This document shows, one piece after another, positions 16,662 through 24,210 of a stretch of DNA of 44,834 nucleotides (the stretch's first letter is position 1; every line of letters starts with the position of its first letter). The notes below the pieces were generated by a model. The model did no database searches and was not told the DNA's origin. It was given only the letters and a program-made list of their open reading frames with translations. This DNA is from CAZVLE01 sp964627855 (GTDB lineage Bacteria > Bacillota > Dethiobacteria > DTU022), in contig CAZVLE010000080.1 in NCBI GenBank assembly GCA_964627855.1, forward strand, positions 1 through 44,834, written 5' to 3'. A program made the translations under genes and the position numbers.

Positions 16662-17474
16662 TTGGATAAGCTAATTATAACTGCCGCACTTACCGGGGCC
16701 GAAGTGACCAGGGAACACAACCCTAACCTGCCGATTACCCCTGCTGAAATTGCAGCAGAGGCTTACCGTTGTTATGAGGCAGGGGCCTCTATCGTCCACT
16801 TGCATGTGCGCAATGAAGATGGTTCGCCGACCCAGTCGGCAGCTCTATTTAAAGAAACGATGGCCTTAATTCGGGAGCAATGCAACCTGATCATCCAGGT
16901 CTCGACCGGCGGGGCTGTGGGCATGTCAGCTGATGAACGTCTCCAACCGGTTTACCTAAAGCCGGAGATGGCTACCCTTTCGACCGGTTCGGTTAATTTT
17001 GGCGATGATGTCTTTCTGAATCCTCCCTCCTACCTGGAGGAGTTTGCCAGGGTAATGCAGGAACACAGCGTTAAGCCGGAAATAGAAGTGTTTGACGTTG
17101 GCATGATCAACAATGCCCTGAGCCTGGTTAAAAAGGGCCTGCTTGCTGAGCCGTTGCATTATGATTTTGTGATGGGTGTTCCCGGCGGCATTCCCGCCAG
17201 CCTCAAAAACCTCCTGCACCTGGTGGAGAGTATCCCTCCCGGTAGTAGCTGGACTGTTGCCGGTATGGGTCGCTTTGAACTGCCTCTTGGAACTGTTGCT
17301 GTGATCCTGGGTGGCCATGTCAGAGTTGGCTTTGAAGATAATATCTTTTACACCAGGGGAGTTTTAGCCGAGAGCAATGCTCAACTGGTGGAGAGAATAG
17401 TTCGTGTGGCACAAATTCACAGCCGCGAGATCGCTACTCCCGACGAAGCCCGGGTTTTACTGGGCCTGGTATGA
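16662..17474 (+). CDS. kce: 3-keto-5-aminohexanoate cleavage enzyme
   Basis: 270 residues from the TTG at 16662 (AGGGGAAG upstream). This start gives the canonical N-terminus MDKLIITAALTGAEVTRE; longer in-frame starts from 16512 would overlap kal and are rejected. Conserved BKACE-family features are visible: ASIVHLHVRNEDG with its metal-binding His-x-His, STGGAVGM, IEVFDVGM, and GHVRVGFEDN. The enzyme condenses 3-keto-5-aminohexanoate with acetyl-CoA to yield acetoacetate and 3-aminobutyryl-CoA, the Kal substrate. It is the last gene of the operon and converges on the radical SAM gene; no clear terminator hairpin is visible in the 58 bp between. Confidence 0.95.
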   Translation: MDKLIITAALTGAEVTREHNPNLPITPAEIAAEAYRCYEAGASIVHLHVRNEDGSPTQSAALFKETMALIREQCNLIIQVSTGGAVGMSADERLQPVYLKPEMATLSTGSVNFGDDVFLNPPSYLEEFARVMQEHSVKPEIEVFDVGMINNALSLVKKGLLAEPLHYDFVMGVPGGIPASLKNLLHLVESIPPGSSWTVAGMGRFELPLGTVAVILGGHVRVGFEDNIFYTRGVLAESNAQLVERIVRVAQIHSREIATPDEARVLLGLV

Positions 17475-17532
17475 TTAAACCCGGTCTTATTCAGAATTAT
17501 AAGCCTGACTTTAATAAACTACTCTTTCATGG

Positions 17533-18486
17533 TTATTTGGCGGATTGATTCTGTTGGTTTTGACTATAGCCCTGATAGGTGCCACGGTTTTTTAATTCCT
17601 GCTCTACAGCGGCGGCAATTTGTCCCCCTCCTTCACTCCAGTAGGGAGCTATCAGCAGGTCTTTTGAGACGGCCTGGGTTGCCAGGCGGTGAATGACTGT
17701 CTCAGGAGATAATCGCTCCAAACAGTTGCAGAGCAAATCGATGTAATCATAAATATTATTGAAGACTTTGAATCCTCCCCGGTCATATTCTTCAGCCAGG
17801 GGAGTATTTTTGATCACCTGCAGGTGATGGAATTTAACCCCATCTACCCCACACATGTTCAGAAAATCGATTGTCTCAAGCATCATCTGCTCGCTCTCTC
17901 CCGGCAGGCCTAAGATTATATGGGCACAGATAAAGATGCCCCGCCTACTGGTTTTTTCAACAGCCTCAACAAAACAGGCAACGCTATGGCCGCGATTAAT
18001 CCTCTGGAGAGTTTTGTCATGGGCAGACTGCAGCCCATACTCGATCCAGAGATACTTCTTCCCGGCAATCTCTTCCAGCATGGTAAGGATTTCCTCCGAT
18101 ACACAGTCAGGGCGTGTTGCTATGCTCAGGCCAATAACATCCGGAACGGCTAAAGCTTCTTCATACAAATTTTTCAGGTGTTCAGTTGGCCCATAGGTGT
18201 TGGTATAAGATTGAAAATAAGCCAGGTAAAGGCAGCCATTTTTTTTCTTTTTGCCCCTGGCAAGCTGTTCGGTGATGGTGAGAGGAAGCTTATTTTGGCA
18301 AAAAGGGGCAAAGGAAGGGTTGTAACAATAACTGCAACCTTCCTTTCCGATCGTCCCATCACGATTGGGGCAGGAAAAGCCGGCGTGAAGAGGGATTTTG
18401 TAAACAGGTTTTCCGAAGAGTTTGCGGAAAAAGCTGCTTAAACGGTAATACCAGCCCGGTTCCTGTTGCGCTATGCTTTGGGGCAT
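17533..18486 (-). CDS. TIGR01212/YhcC-family radical SAM protein
   Basis: 317 residues. The cluster motif is the unusual long form: GFSCPNRDGTIGKEGCSYC, with eleven residues between the first and second cysteine, as in the TIGR01212 family. Further support comes from YLAYFQSYTNTYGP, IGLSIATRPDCV and WIEYGLQSAHDKTLQRINRGH, which belong to the Elp3-like radical SAM fold. The biochemical role of this family is not established to my knowledge. The gene follows mnmG by 13 bp, so both are probably transcribed together with nadE. Confidence 0.88.
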   Translation of the reverse strand: MPQSIAQQEPGWYYRLSSFFRKLFGKPVYKIPLHAGFSCPNRDGTIGKEGCSYCYNPSFAPFCQNKLPLTITEQLARGKKKKNGCLYLAYFQSYTNTYGPTEHLKNLYEEALAVPDVIGLSIATRPDCVSEEILTMLEEIAGKKYLWIEYGLQSAHDKTLQRINRGHSVACFVEAVEKTSRRGIFICAHIILGLPGESEQMMLETIDFLNMCGVDGVKFHHLQVIKNTPLAEEYDRGGFKVFNNIYDYIDLLCNCLERLSPETVIHRLATQAVSKDLLIAPYWSEGGGQIAAAVEQELKNRGTYQGYSQNQQNQSAK

Positions 18487-18499
18487 TGTTACTCATTTC

Positions 18500-20434
18500 C
18501 TATTCAGGGATTTTTTCTTGACCTTCTTTATCATGCTGGTCCAATATTTCCGGTCTGTCCAGGTAAAGCAACAAAACAGAAATGTCTGCCGGTGATACTC
18601 CTTCCATTCTGCAGGCCTGCCCGACAGTGGCCGGACGAATTTCCTCCAGCTTCTGGCGGCCTTCGCGGGAAAGATTTTTTGCTTTCCTGTAAGCAAAATC
18701 TACCGGGATCTTCCGCTCCTGCATGCGGGCAGTGCGGGCGATCATCTGCTCCTGCTTGGCTATGTAGCCTGCATACTTAATCTGGTTCTCTAATTCTGTT
18801 ATTGTCCCCGGAGGCAATTCCGGCAGGTTTTTATTTTCCCAGGAGAGGTAAGAAAGATAATCTATCTCCGGTCTGCGGATCAATTCCAATGCTGTGAGGG
18901 GAGCCTGTAAAGGAGCAGATTTTCTGGCTGCCAGGAACGGTTCGATTATACTGCCCGGATTGTACCTGGTTTTCTGCAGACGGGTAAGCTCATCTCTGAT
19001 AAATTTTTCCTTGGCTTTGTAAAGACTATAATAGTGATCGTTGATCAGACCAATTGAACGCCCCTTTTCCGTCAGACGCAGATCAGCATTGTCCTGGCGC
19101 AGCAGCAGGCGGTATTCAGCCCGCGAAGTAAAAATACGATAAGGTTCCTGCACACCCCTTGTGACAAGGTCATCAATCATGACCCCGATATAGGCTTCAT
19201 TCCTTTTCAGGACCAGTGGTTCTGCTTCCCTGATCAGACGAACAGCATTGATGCCGGCGAGCAGCCCCTGGGCTGCCGCTTCTTCGTAGCCAGTTGTTCC
19301 ATTGATCTGGCCGGCAAAAAACAGTCCCTTTATAGCCTTGGTTTCCAGGCTATTTTTTAACTGGGTGGGAGGAGCATAATCATATTCGATGGCGTAAGCC
19401 GGGCGCATCATCTCTACTTTTCCCAGGCCTGGTATTGTCCTTAAAAAAGCTTCCTGTACTTCGGGAGGTAGTCCGGTCGATATGCCCTGCAGATAGAGTT
19501 CGTCAGTATCTGCTCCCTCCGGCTCTATAAAAACAGGATGGCGATCGCGGTCGGCAAAACGGACGATCTTGTCTTCGATGGAAGGGCAGTAGCGCGGTCC
19601 GCGCCCCTTGATCAAGCCACTGTATATGGGAGCCAGGTCGAAATTGTTGCGGATCACTTCATGGGTTGTCTGGTTGGTGTAAGTCATCCAGCAGGGTATT
19701 TGCTCCGCTGGAGGACCTTTGCCGGCCAGGGAAAAACCGGGAGCATCCGGGTCGCCATAAATGGGGGTCAAGTTGCTGAAGTCCACGCTGCGCCTGTAAA
19801 CCCTGGGCGGGGTGCCGGTTTTGAAGCGATCAAAGGACAGGCCATAACGCTGCAGGTTTTTAACCAGGTTGAAGCTGGGTGTCAGACTGCCCGGCGAAGC
19901 CGTATAATGGATATCGCCCAAAAATATTTTTGACGCCAGGTAAACGCCGCTGCAAAGGATAGCTGTTTTGCTCCTGTAAAGAGAACCGCTGCGGCCACGG
20001 ATGGCGCTGAGAGAATTGTTTTCCGCAATAATTTCTTCAGCCATATCTTCGCGGATTGTCAGCAAAGATTCTTTTTCGAGAAGCTGTCGCATTGTGCGCT
20101 GGTAACTCCACTTGTCAATCTGAGTCCGCAAAGCCTGCACTGCCGGACCCTTTCCGGTATTGAGCAGGCGAACCTGAAGCAAATTATCATCTGCGACCCT
20201 GGCCATCACTCCCCCAAGGGCGTCAATTTCCCGGACAAGGTGGCCTTTTCCCGGTCCTCCCAGGGAAGGATTACAGGCCATGTGGGCAACCATATCAAGG
20301 TTAAGGGTCAGTAAAAGGGTGCGGCAGCCCAGCCTGGCTGCGGAGAGAGCCGCCTCGCAGCCAGCGTGCCCGGCCCCTATGACCACGACATCGTAGCAGT
20401 TTTTTTCTTTATCAGTCATTTCGACTTTGTTCAT
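18500..20434 (-). CDS. mnmG: tRNA uridine-34 carboxymethylaminomethyl-modification enzyme
   Basis: 644 residues, the full family length. The FAD-binding start VVVIGAGHAGCEAALSAARLG, the signature GPRYCPSIEDKI, the GTTGYEEAAAQGLLAGINA segment and the C-terminal helical domain ending in VGQACRMEGVSPADISVLL identify MnmG (GidA). Together with MnmE it installs cmnm5 at U34 of tRNAs. The usual neighbour mnmE is absent here: downstream lies a radical SAM gene and upstream nadE. It ends in TAG, which matters in an organism that may decode UAG. The start ATG at 20434 has GAGG about 10 bases upstream. Confidence 0.96.
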   Translation of the reverse strand: MNKVEMTDKEKNCYDVVVIGAGHAGCEAALSAARLGCRTLLLTLNLDMVAHMACNPSLGGPGKGHLVREIDALGGVMARVADDNLLQVRLLNTGKGPAVQALRTQIDKWSYQRTMRQLLEKESLLTIREDMAEEIIAENNSLSAIRGRSGSLYRSKTAILCSGVYLASKIFLGDIHYTASPGSLTPSFNLVKNLQRYGLSFDRFKTGTPPRVYRRSVDFSNLTPIYGDPDAPGFSLAGKGPPAEQIPCWMTYTNQTTHEVIRNNFDLAPIYSGLIKGRGPRYCPSIEDKIVRFADRDRHPVFIEPEGADTDELYLQGISTGLPPEVQEAFLRTIPGLGKVEMMRPAYAIEYDYAPPTQLKNSLETKAIKGLFFAGQINGTTGYEEAAAQGLLAGINAVRLIREAEPLVLKRNEAYIGVMIDDLVTRGVQEPYRIFTSRAEYRLLLRQDNADLRLTEKGRSIGLINDHYYSLYKAKEKFIRDELTRLQKTRYNPGSIIEPFLAARKSAPLQAPLTALELIRRPEIDYLSYLSWENKNLPELPPGTITELENQIKYAGYIAKQEQMIARTARMQERKIPVDFAYRKAKNLSREGRQKLEEIRPATVGQACRMEGVSPADISVLLLYLDRPEILDQHDKEGQEKIPE

Positions 20435-20452
20435 GGGGTCACAACCTCGAAC

Positions 20453-22099
20453 TTAAGATTCGTAACTGCGGGCAATAGGCATTCTCCTGCCGGAACCGAA
20501 GGCACGGGTTGTTATTCTTAACCCGGGAGCAGCCTGGCGGCGTTTGAACTCAGCCCTGTCGACCATCTTGATTACTTCTTCTACAGTATTTTTATCATAG
20601 CCCCTGTTGATAATATCCGCAGCTGACAGATTATTTTCGATGTAAAGTTGAAGAATTTTATCCAGCAGGGGGTAGGGTGGCAGCGAATCTTCATCCTTCT
20701 GATCTGGTTTGAGCTCTGCGGAGGGAGGCTTGGTGATTGTGCTTTCGGGAATTATTTCTCTCCCCTGGAAAGCATTAAGATGCCTGGCCAGATCATAGAC
20801 CATCATCTTGGGCAGATCGGCGATTGCCGCCAGTCCGCCGGCCATATCGCCGTAAAGGGTGCAGTAGCCCACGGCAAGCTCTGACTTGTTTCCCGTGGTA
20901 AGGACCAGGTAGCCTTCACGGTTTGAAAGGTGCATTAAAATATTTCCGCGGATCCTGGCCTGCAGGTTTTCTTCAGCCTGATCCACAAGGTCAGGACCGC
21001 CGTTGTTTAAGATCTGGAGAAAAGATCGGTAGGGTTTTTCAATATTGATAATTCTATTTTCTATGGAGAGGTTGCCGGCCAGGGTCAGGGCATCATTCAT
21101 GCTGTGGTCGGAAGAATAAGGTGAAGGCATTAAAACTCCCAGGACATTTTTTGAACCCAGGGCCTCTACAGCCAGAGCGGCAACTACTGCAGAATCAATA
21201 CCGCCGCTTAAGCCGATCACCACTTTATTGAAGCCTGATTTATGGACATAATCCCTTATTCCGAGCCTTAAAGTCTGCAAAACTGTGTGAATATCGTCGC
21301 TATCGGGGTCTGTGACCTTTAAGGCAGGCTTGAAAAGGTCTTCAGTATTCACGAAAAAAAGCTCTTCTTCGTAACCGGCGGCACGGTAAAGAAGCTCGCC
21401 CCTGTCATTGAGGACCAGACTTGAGCCATCAAAAACCAGTTCATCGTTACCGCCGACCTGGTTAAGATATATTATTGCGGCCTTATATTTCCCGGCCAGG
21501 AATGAGAGCATCTCTTCACGGATCTTATGTTTACCCAGGTGATAAGGTGAAGCAGACAGATTCAGCATTAGTCGGGCTCCCTGGGCAAAAAGTATTTCCA
21601 GGGGGTCAATATCATACAATGGTTCTGCGAAATAATCCCGGTCGTTCCAGGTATCTTCACAAATGGTAATCGCAGTAGGCAGGCCGCTAAAATATTCAAC
21701 CTCGCGTTCAGTACAGCGGGTGAAGTAGCGTTCTTCATCAAAAACGTCAAAATTGGGCAGTAGTGTTTTCAGGTGGACCGATCTTATCGCGCCATTTTCC
21801 AGGATCAGGGCGCCATTAAAGAGTTTGTTGTCCTGCCGAAATGATGCTCCAATCAGCATCGGTACTTGATGCTCTTTTGTAAGCGGCATAAGGTCTTCGG
21901 TGATCAGTGCTTTTTCTTGATCCAAAAAACTTTCATATAAAAGCAAATCTTTAGGGGGATAGCCGCTCAGGGCAAGCTCGGTGAAAACGACCAGGTCGGC
22001 ACCTTCATGTACCCCTTTCTTGTAAAACTCTTTAATTCTCTCGGTATTGCTGCGTAATGCCCCGATGGTTGGGTTTAACTGGGCCAACGCGATCAGCAT
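20453..22099 (-). CDS. nadE: Glutamine-dependent NAD+ synthetase
   Basis: 548 residues, two domains. Residues 1-260 are a nitrilase-type glutaminase with the Glu-Lys-Cys set visible as FTELALSGYPPKDLL, HLKTLLPN and TICEDTWN. Residues 270-548 are the NAD synthetase with the PP-loop GLSGGIDSAVVAALA and the TGNKSELAVGYCTLYGD segment. It amidates nicotinic acid adenine dinucleotide to NAD+ with glutamine-derived ammonia. The ATG follows GGGGAGG. It heads the nadE-mnmG-radical SAM cluster, with 18 bp before mnmG. Confidence 0.95.
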   Translation of the reverse strand: MLIALAQLNPTIGALRSNTERIKEFYKKGVHEGADLVVFTELALSGYPPKDLLLYESFLDQEKALITEDLMPLTKEHQVPMLIGASFRQDNKLFNGALILENGAIRSVHLKTLLPNFDVFDEERYFTRCTEREVEYFSGLPTAITICEDTWNDRDYFAEPLYDIDPLEILFAQGARLMLNLSASPYHLGKHKIREEMLSFLAGKYKAAIIYLNQVGGNDELVFDGSSLVLNDRGELLYRAAGYEEELFFVNTEDLFKPALKVTDPDSDDIHTVLQTLRLGIRDYVHKSGFNKVVIGLSGGIDSAVVAALAVEALGSKNVLGVLMPSPYSSDHSMNDALTLAGNLSIENRIINIEKPYRSFLQILNNGGPDLVDQAEENLQARIRGNILMHLSNREGYLVLTTGNKSELAVGYCTLYGDMAGGLAAIADLPKMMVYDLARHLNAFQGREIIPESTITKPPSAELKPDQKDEDSLPPYPLLDKILQLYIENNLSAADIINRGYDKNTVEEVIKMVDRAEFKRRQAAPGLRITTRAFGSGRRMPIARSYES

Positions 22100-22129
22100 C
22101 TGTCAATTTCCTCCCCAGAAAAAATATGT

Positions 22130-22386
22130 GCCAAGGGGCCAGGGTACTTGACACACTCAAGCTCTTTGTATAATACCCCTGTTAATTCCGGTTAGCCTCT
22201 CGATCTGCCTGTTCGATAAGTTGTGTTTTACTTTCAGTTCTCTAACACAATCATTGCGCTGTTTGCTTTTAAAACACCTCGCATTTAATATAGCGCCTGT
22301 CATGGCAATGTGTCAAACACCCTGTATTTATTTTTTCCGGATGGCATTGCAGCAACGGGAGGTGTCAAGTGCCCTGTCCCCTTGGC
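22130..22386. mobile_element. REP/MITE-like element with 25-bp terminal inverted repeats
   Basis: The left end at 22130-22154 (GCCAAGGGGC...TTGACAC) and the right end at 22362-22386 are inverted repeats agreeing at 23 of 25 positions by hand alignment. A third, shorter copy of the end motif (GTGTCAAACACCCTGT) lies inside at 22310-22325, in the orientation of the right end. An internal hairpin TTGTGTT...AACACAA is also present. No transposase is encoded, so this is a non-autonomous element. Motifs of the form GTGTCAA...CCCTTGGCA remind me of repeats mobilised by Y1 (REP-associated) transposases in Bacillota, but that link is recall and not shown here. It fills most of the 351-bp gap between nadE and the glutaredoxin-like gene. 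Confidence 0.7.
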
Positions 22387-22450
22387 ATGTGGTGTTTTTC
22401 TTGCCCGATCCGGGTATAATTCATATAATAATTAGCAAGGAGGTGTTTTG

Positions 22451-22660
22451 ATGCTTGAGGTTTATGTTAAAGATGGCTGTCCGTACTGTGAAAAACAGGT
22501 TGCTGTTTTGAAGCGAAAAGAGGTTGAATTCAAGCTTCATAACGTTAGCAAGGATCCGGAAGCTCTCAGAAGGGCACGTGAAGATTATAACGCTAACAAA
22601 GTTCCTGTTCTAGTCGAAGATGGAAAACTCAAGTCAATTGGTTTTGGTGGTGGCGGCTGA
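22451..22660 (+). CDS. Small glutaredoxin-like protein (UXX-star-like)
   Basis: 69 residues, ATG at 22451 with AAGGAGGTG upstream. Thioredoxin fold with the redox motif CPYC at residues 11-14 (VKDGCPYCEKQV), the conserved cis-Pro region NKVPVLVEDGK, and a glycine-rich end (GFGGGG). The layout VYVKDGCPYCEK...VSKDPEALRRA resembles the small UXX-star glutaredoxin-like family, in which some members have selenocysteine in place of the first cysteine; here it is Cys. A thiol-disulfide exchange role in the cytoplasm is likely. It stands alone just after the REP/MITE-like element. Confidence 0.8.
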   Translation: MLEVYVKDGCPYCEKQVAVLKRKEVEFKLHNVSKDPEALRRAREDYNANKVPVLVEDGKLKSIGFGGGG

Positions 22661-22903
22661 GGGATCTGAATGTTGGCCGCCGGGTGCGGCTAAAAGAGAC
22701 TGATTTTAATTTACTTTTTCGTAAGTGCTCAGCCTGGAATATGACAATAATGATTGCCCGTTCCAAGGTATCCGTGCTGCCCATAAATTCGCAGGAGCAG
22801 CCTAAGTGGTCGGTGAAGCCGGGGCTTTCTTAAACATGACAGTTCCGGCTTTATGCTGTTAACGCATATCTGTGGTGTTTTGATGATTTTCTGCCCGGGT
22901 TTA
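22661..22903. other. Intergenic stretch, no gene recognised
   Basis: A GCCGC/GCGGC hairpin lies at about 22675-22690 but is not followed by a T run. Short open frames on the minus strand continue out of frame into the cation transporter gene and look spurious. Confidence 0.5.
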
Positions 22904-23821
22904 TCAGAGAGGGTCAAGGTGAACCACTGTTTCACAATGGTAACAGTTGCTAATGTGGTCTTCAACCCGGTGAGCGATTGTATGGGCTTCTTCAAGGCTG
23001 AGGCCACCATCAACACCAATATGAATTGTGACAATTTTCCATGATCCATAATCGTGGATTTCCAGGTCATGGGTATCGATGACTCCATCGACTTCATGAG
23101 CGCAGTTAACTACACCGTTTTTTAGTTCTTCTGTCGGGGCGGGACCTAGTAGCCGGTGACAGGAATTGCGGGCAATTTTAATGCCGGTATAAAGCAGGAA
23201 TAAGGCTACTGCAAAACCGAGGTAAGCATCCAGGACCGGCAGGCCCAGGTATCCACCTACCAGGGCAACAAGAACCAGTATGGAAGAAAGAGAGTCGCTG
23301 CGGTGATGCCATGCATCACCGGCTAAAACATCTGAATCAATTAAGTCCCCAAGCCGGGAAGAAAAATGGAATAAAAATTCCTTGGCGGCGATGGCAATGA
23401 TCATTGCTATGATCGCAGCAAGGCTCGATTGGGCAAAAACCCCGCTAATAATTCTGGCATAGGCATTGTAAGCGAAAATAATACCGGCTGCTATCAGCAT
23501 GGATGCAATAAGCAGGCCGGCCAGGTATTCTATGCGCCCATGTCCGTGGGGATGTTCACGATCGGGTTTCCTTTTGGCCAGCGAAAAACCTATAAAGACA
23601 ATCAGTGATGACAGGATATCCGATGCACTGTGTGCAGCATCGGCAATCAAGGCGATACTATTGGTTAATAAGCCAAAAATAACTTTAAGTAGCGTTAATA
23701 AAAGGTTACCGGCAATGCTGACAAGACTTTCAATAACGCCAACCCTGTATCTTTCATCCGGTTTGAGCAGGTCGCGCTTTTCGGTTACTTTTGCTGCTAA
23801 AAAAACAGCTAATTTTTTCAT
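22904..23821 (-). CDS. Cation diffusion facilitator family transporter
   Basis: 305 residues: six membrane segments and a cytoplasmic C-terminal ferredoxin-like domain. The metal site residues are visible as ALIADAAHSASDILSS in segment 2 and GDAWHHRSDSLSS in segment 5; the C-terminal domain has DVDG-like HEVDGVIDTHDLEIH and HCETVVHLDPL. The family exports divalent cations (Zn, Fe, Mn, Cd) in exchange for protons; the HxxxD pattern fits Zn/Fe-type members but does not fix the ion. The ATG follows AGGGTGG. It is a single-gene unit. Confidence 0.92.
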   Translation of the reverse strand: MKKLAVFLAAKVTEKRDLLKPDERYRVGVIESLVSIAGNLLLTLLKVIFGLLTNSIALIADAAHSASDILSSLIVFIGFSLAKRKPDREHPHGHGRIEYLAGLLIASMLIAAGIIFAYNAYARIISGVFAQSSLAAIIAMIIAIAAKEFLFHFSSRLGDLIDSDVLAGDAWHHRSDSLSSILVLVALVGGYLGLPVLDAYLGFAVALFLLYTGIKIARNSCHRLLGPAPTEELKNGVVNCAHEVDGVIDTHDLEIHDYGSWKIVTIHIGVDGGLSLEEAHTIAHRVEDHISNCYHCETVVHLDPL

Positions 23822-23986
23822 ATTCCGCCACCCTTTATCTGGCCATTAGCGATAAGCCAATTATATCATAGTAGATTCTACTTACTTCTGGTCCTTGAGG
23901 CAAGCCTTAACTGTTTATCCGCTCATTTAAAAGGCCAATACTCGGCTTGATTATGCTATCCTTTGTTTTGCTGCTCCCTTTGACTC

Positions 23987-24015
23987 TTGAATGATGGTTG
24001 AAAATATGACATAAT
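23987..24015 (+). promoter_or_regulatory. Candidate promoter of the mttB1 operon
   Basis: TTGAAT (23987-23992), 17-bp spacer, CATAAT (24010-24015). It would start transcripts near 24022, giving an untranslated leader of nearly 190 bases. Other overlapping boxes are possible in this AT-rich stretch. Confidence 0.4.
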
Positions 24016-24021
24016 TATATA

Positions 24022-24180
24022 CAAATGTAGAATAAATAATCCAGCACCGATGGGAGGCAGTCTCCGGTATGCGGGCCGGATTAATTGAAAATTATTAGTA
24101 AACTCCCGTAGCCAATCAGTACAGGACTAACCTGTAAGAGGCGATACGGGTTTTTTATTGCAACTGTCACAAGGAGGTGA
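24022..24180 (+). ncRNA. Structured 5' leader, putative attenuator or riboswitch
   Basis: The leader before mttB1 ends in an intrinsic terminator: CCCGTAGCC (24105-24113) pairs with GGC-GA-TACGGG (24140-24150), encloses a small hairpin ACAGG/CCTGT (24121-24135), and is followed by six T (24151-24156). Upstream bases TGCGGG (24070-24075) can pair with CCCGTA (24105-24110), which would break the terminator. A further upstream fold (AATCC/GGATT enclosing GGAG/CTCC and CCGG/CCGG stems) competes with that pairing. This is the architecture of a transcription attenuator. I do not recognise the conserved core of any riboswitch class I know, including cobalamin, SAM, glycine and THF. Folds are by hand. 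Confidence 0.5.
24105..24156 (+). terminator. Intrinsic terminator inside the mttB1 leader
   Basis: Stem CCCGTAGCC/GGC-GA-TACGGG with an inner hairpin, then TTTTTT. It stands 55 bp before the coding region with no gene just upstream on this strand, so it most likely works as a regulated terminator. Confidence 0.65.
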
Positions 24181-24210
24181 AGGGCCCGGTTGATCAGCCG
24201 GGCTGGATGA
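24171..24210 (+). promoter_or_regulatory. Unusual ribosome site: SD separated from TTG by a hairpin or 6-codon ORF
   Basis: A full AAGGAGGTGA lies at 24171-24180 but the mttB1 start TTG is at 24211. The gap contains a hairpin, GCCCGG...CCGGGC (24184-24203), that would shorten the effective spacing. It also contains an in-frame minicistron, TTG at 24190 to TGA at 24208-24210 (MISRAG), whose stop touches the TTG start. Either explains how the distant SD is used. Confidence 0.5.

Noticed and set aside
22729..23097. Minus-strand open frame at the 3' end of the cation transporter
   Set aside because: Out of frame with the conserved CDF C-terminal domain it overlaps, so it is taken as spurious.
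24022..24180. Cobalamin riboswitch before mttB1
   Set aside because: The B12-box core is not present in the leader on inspection.
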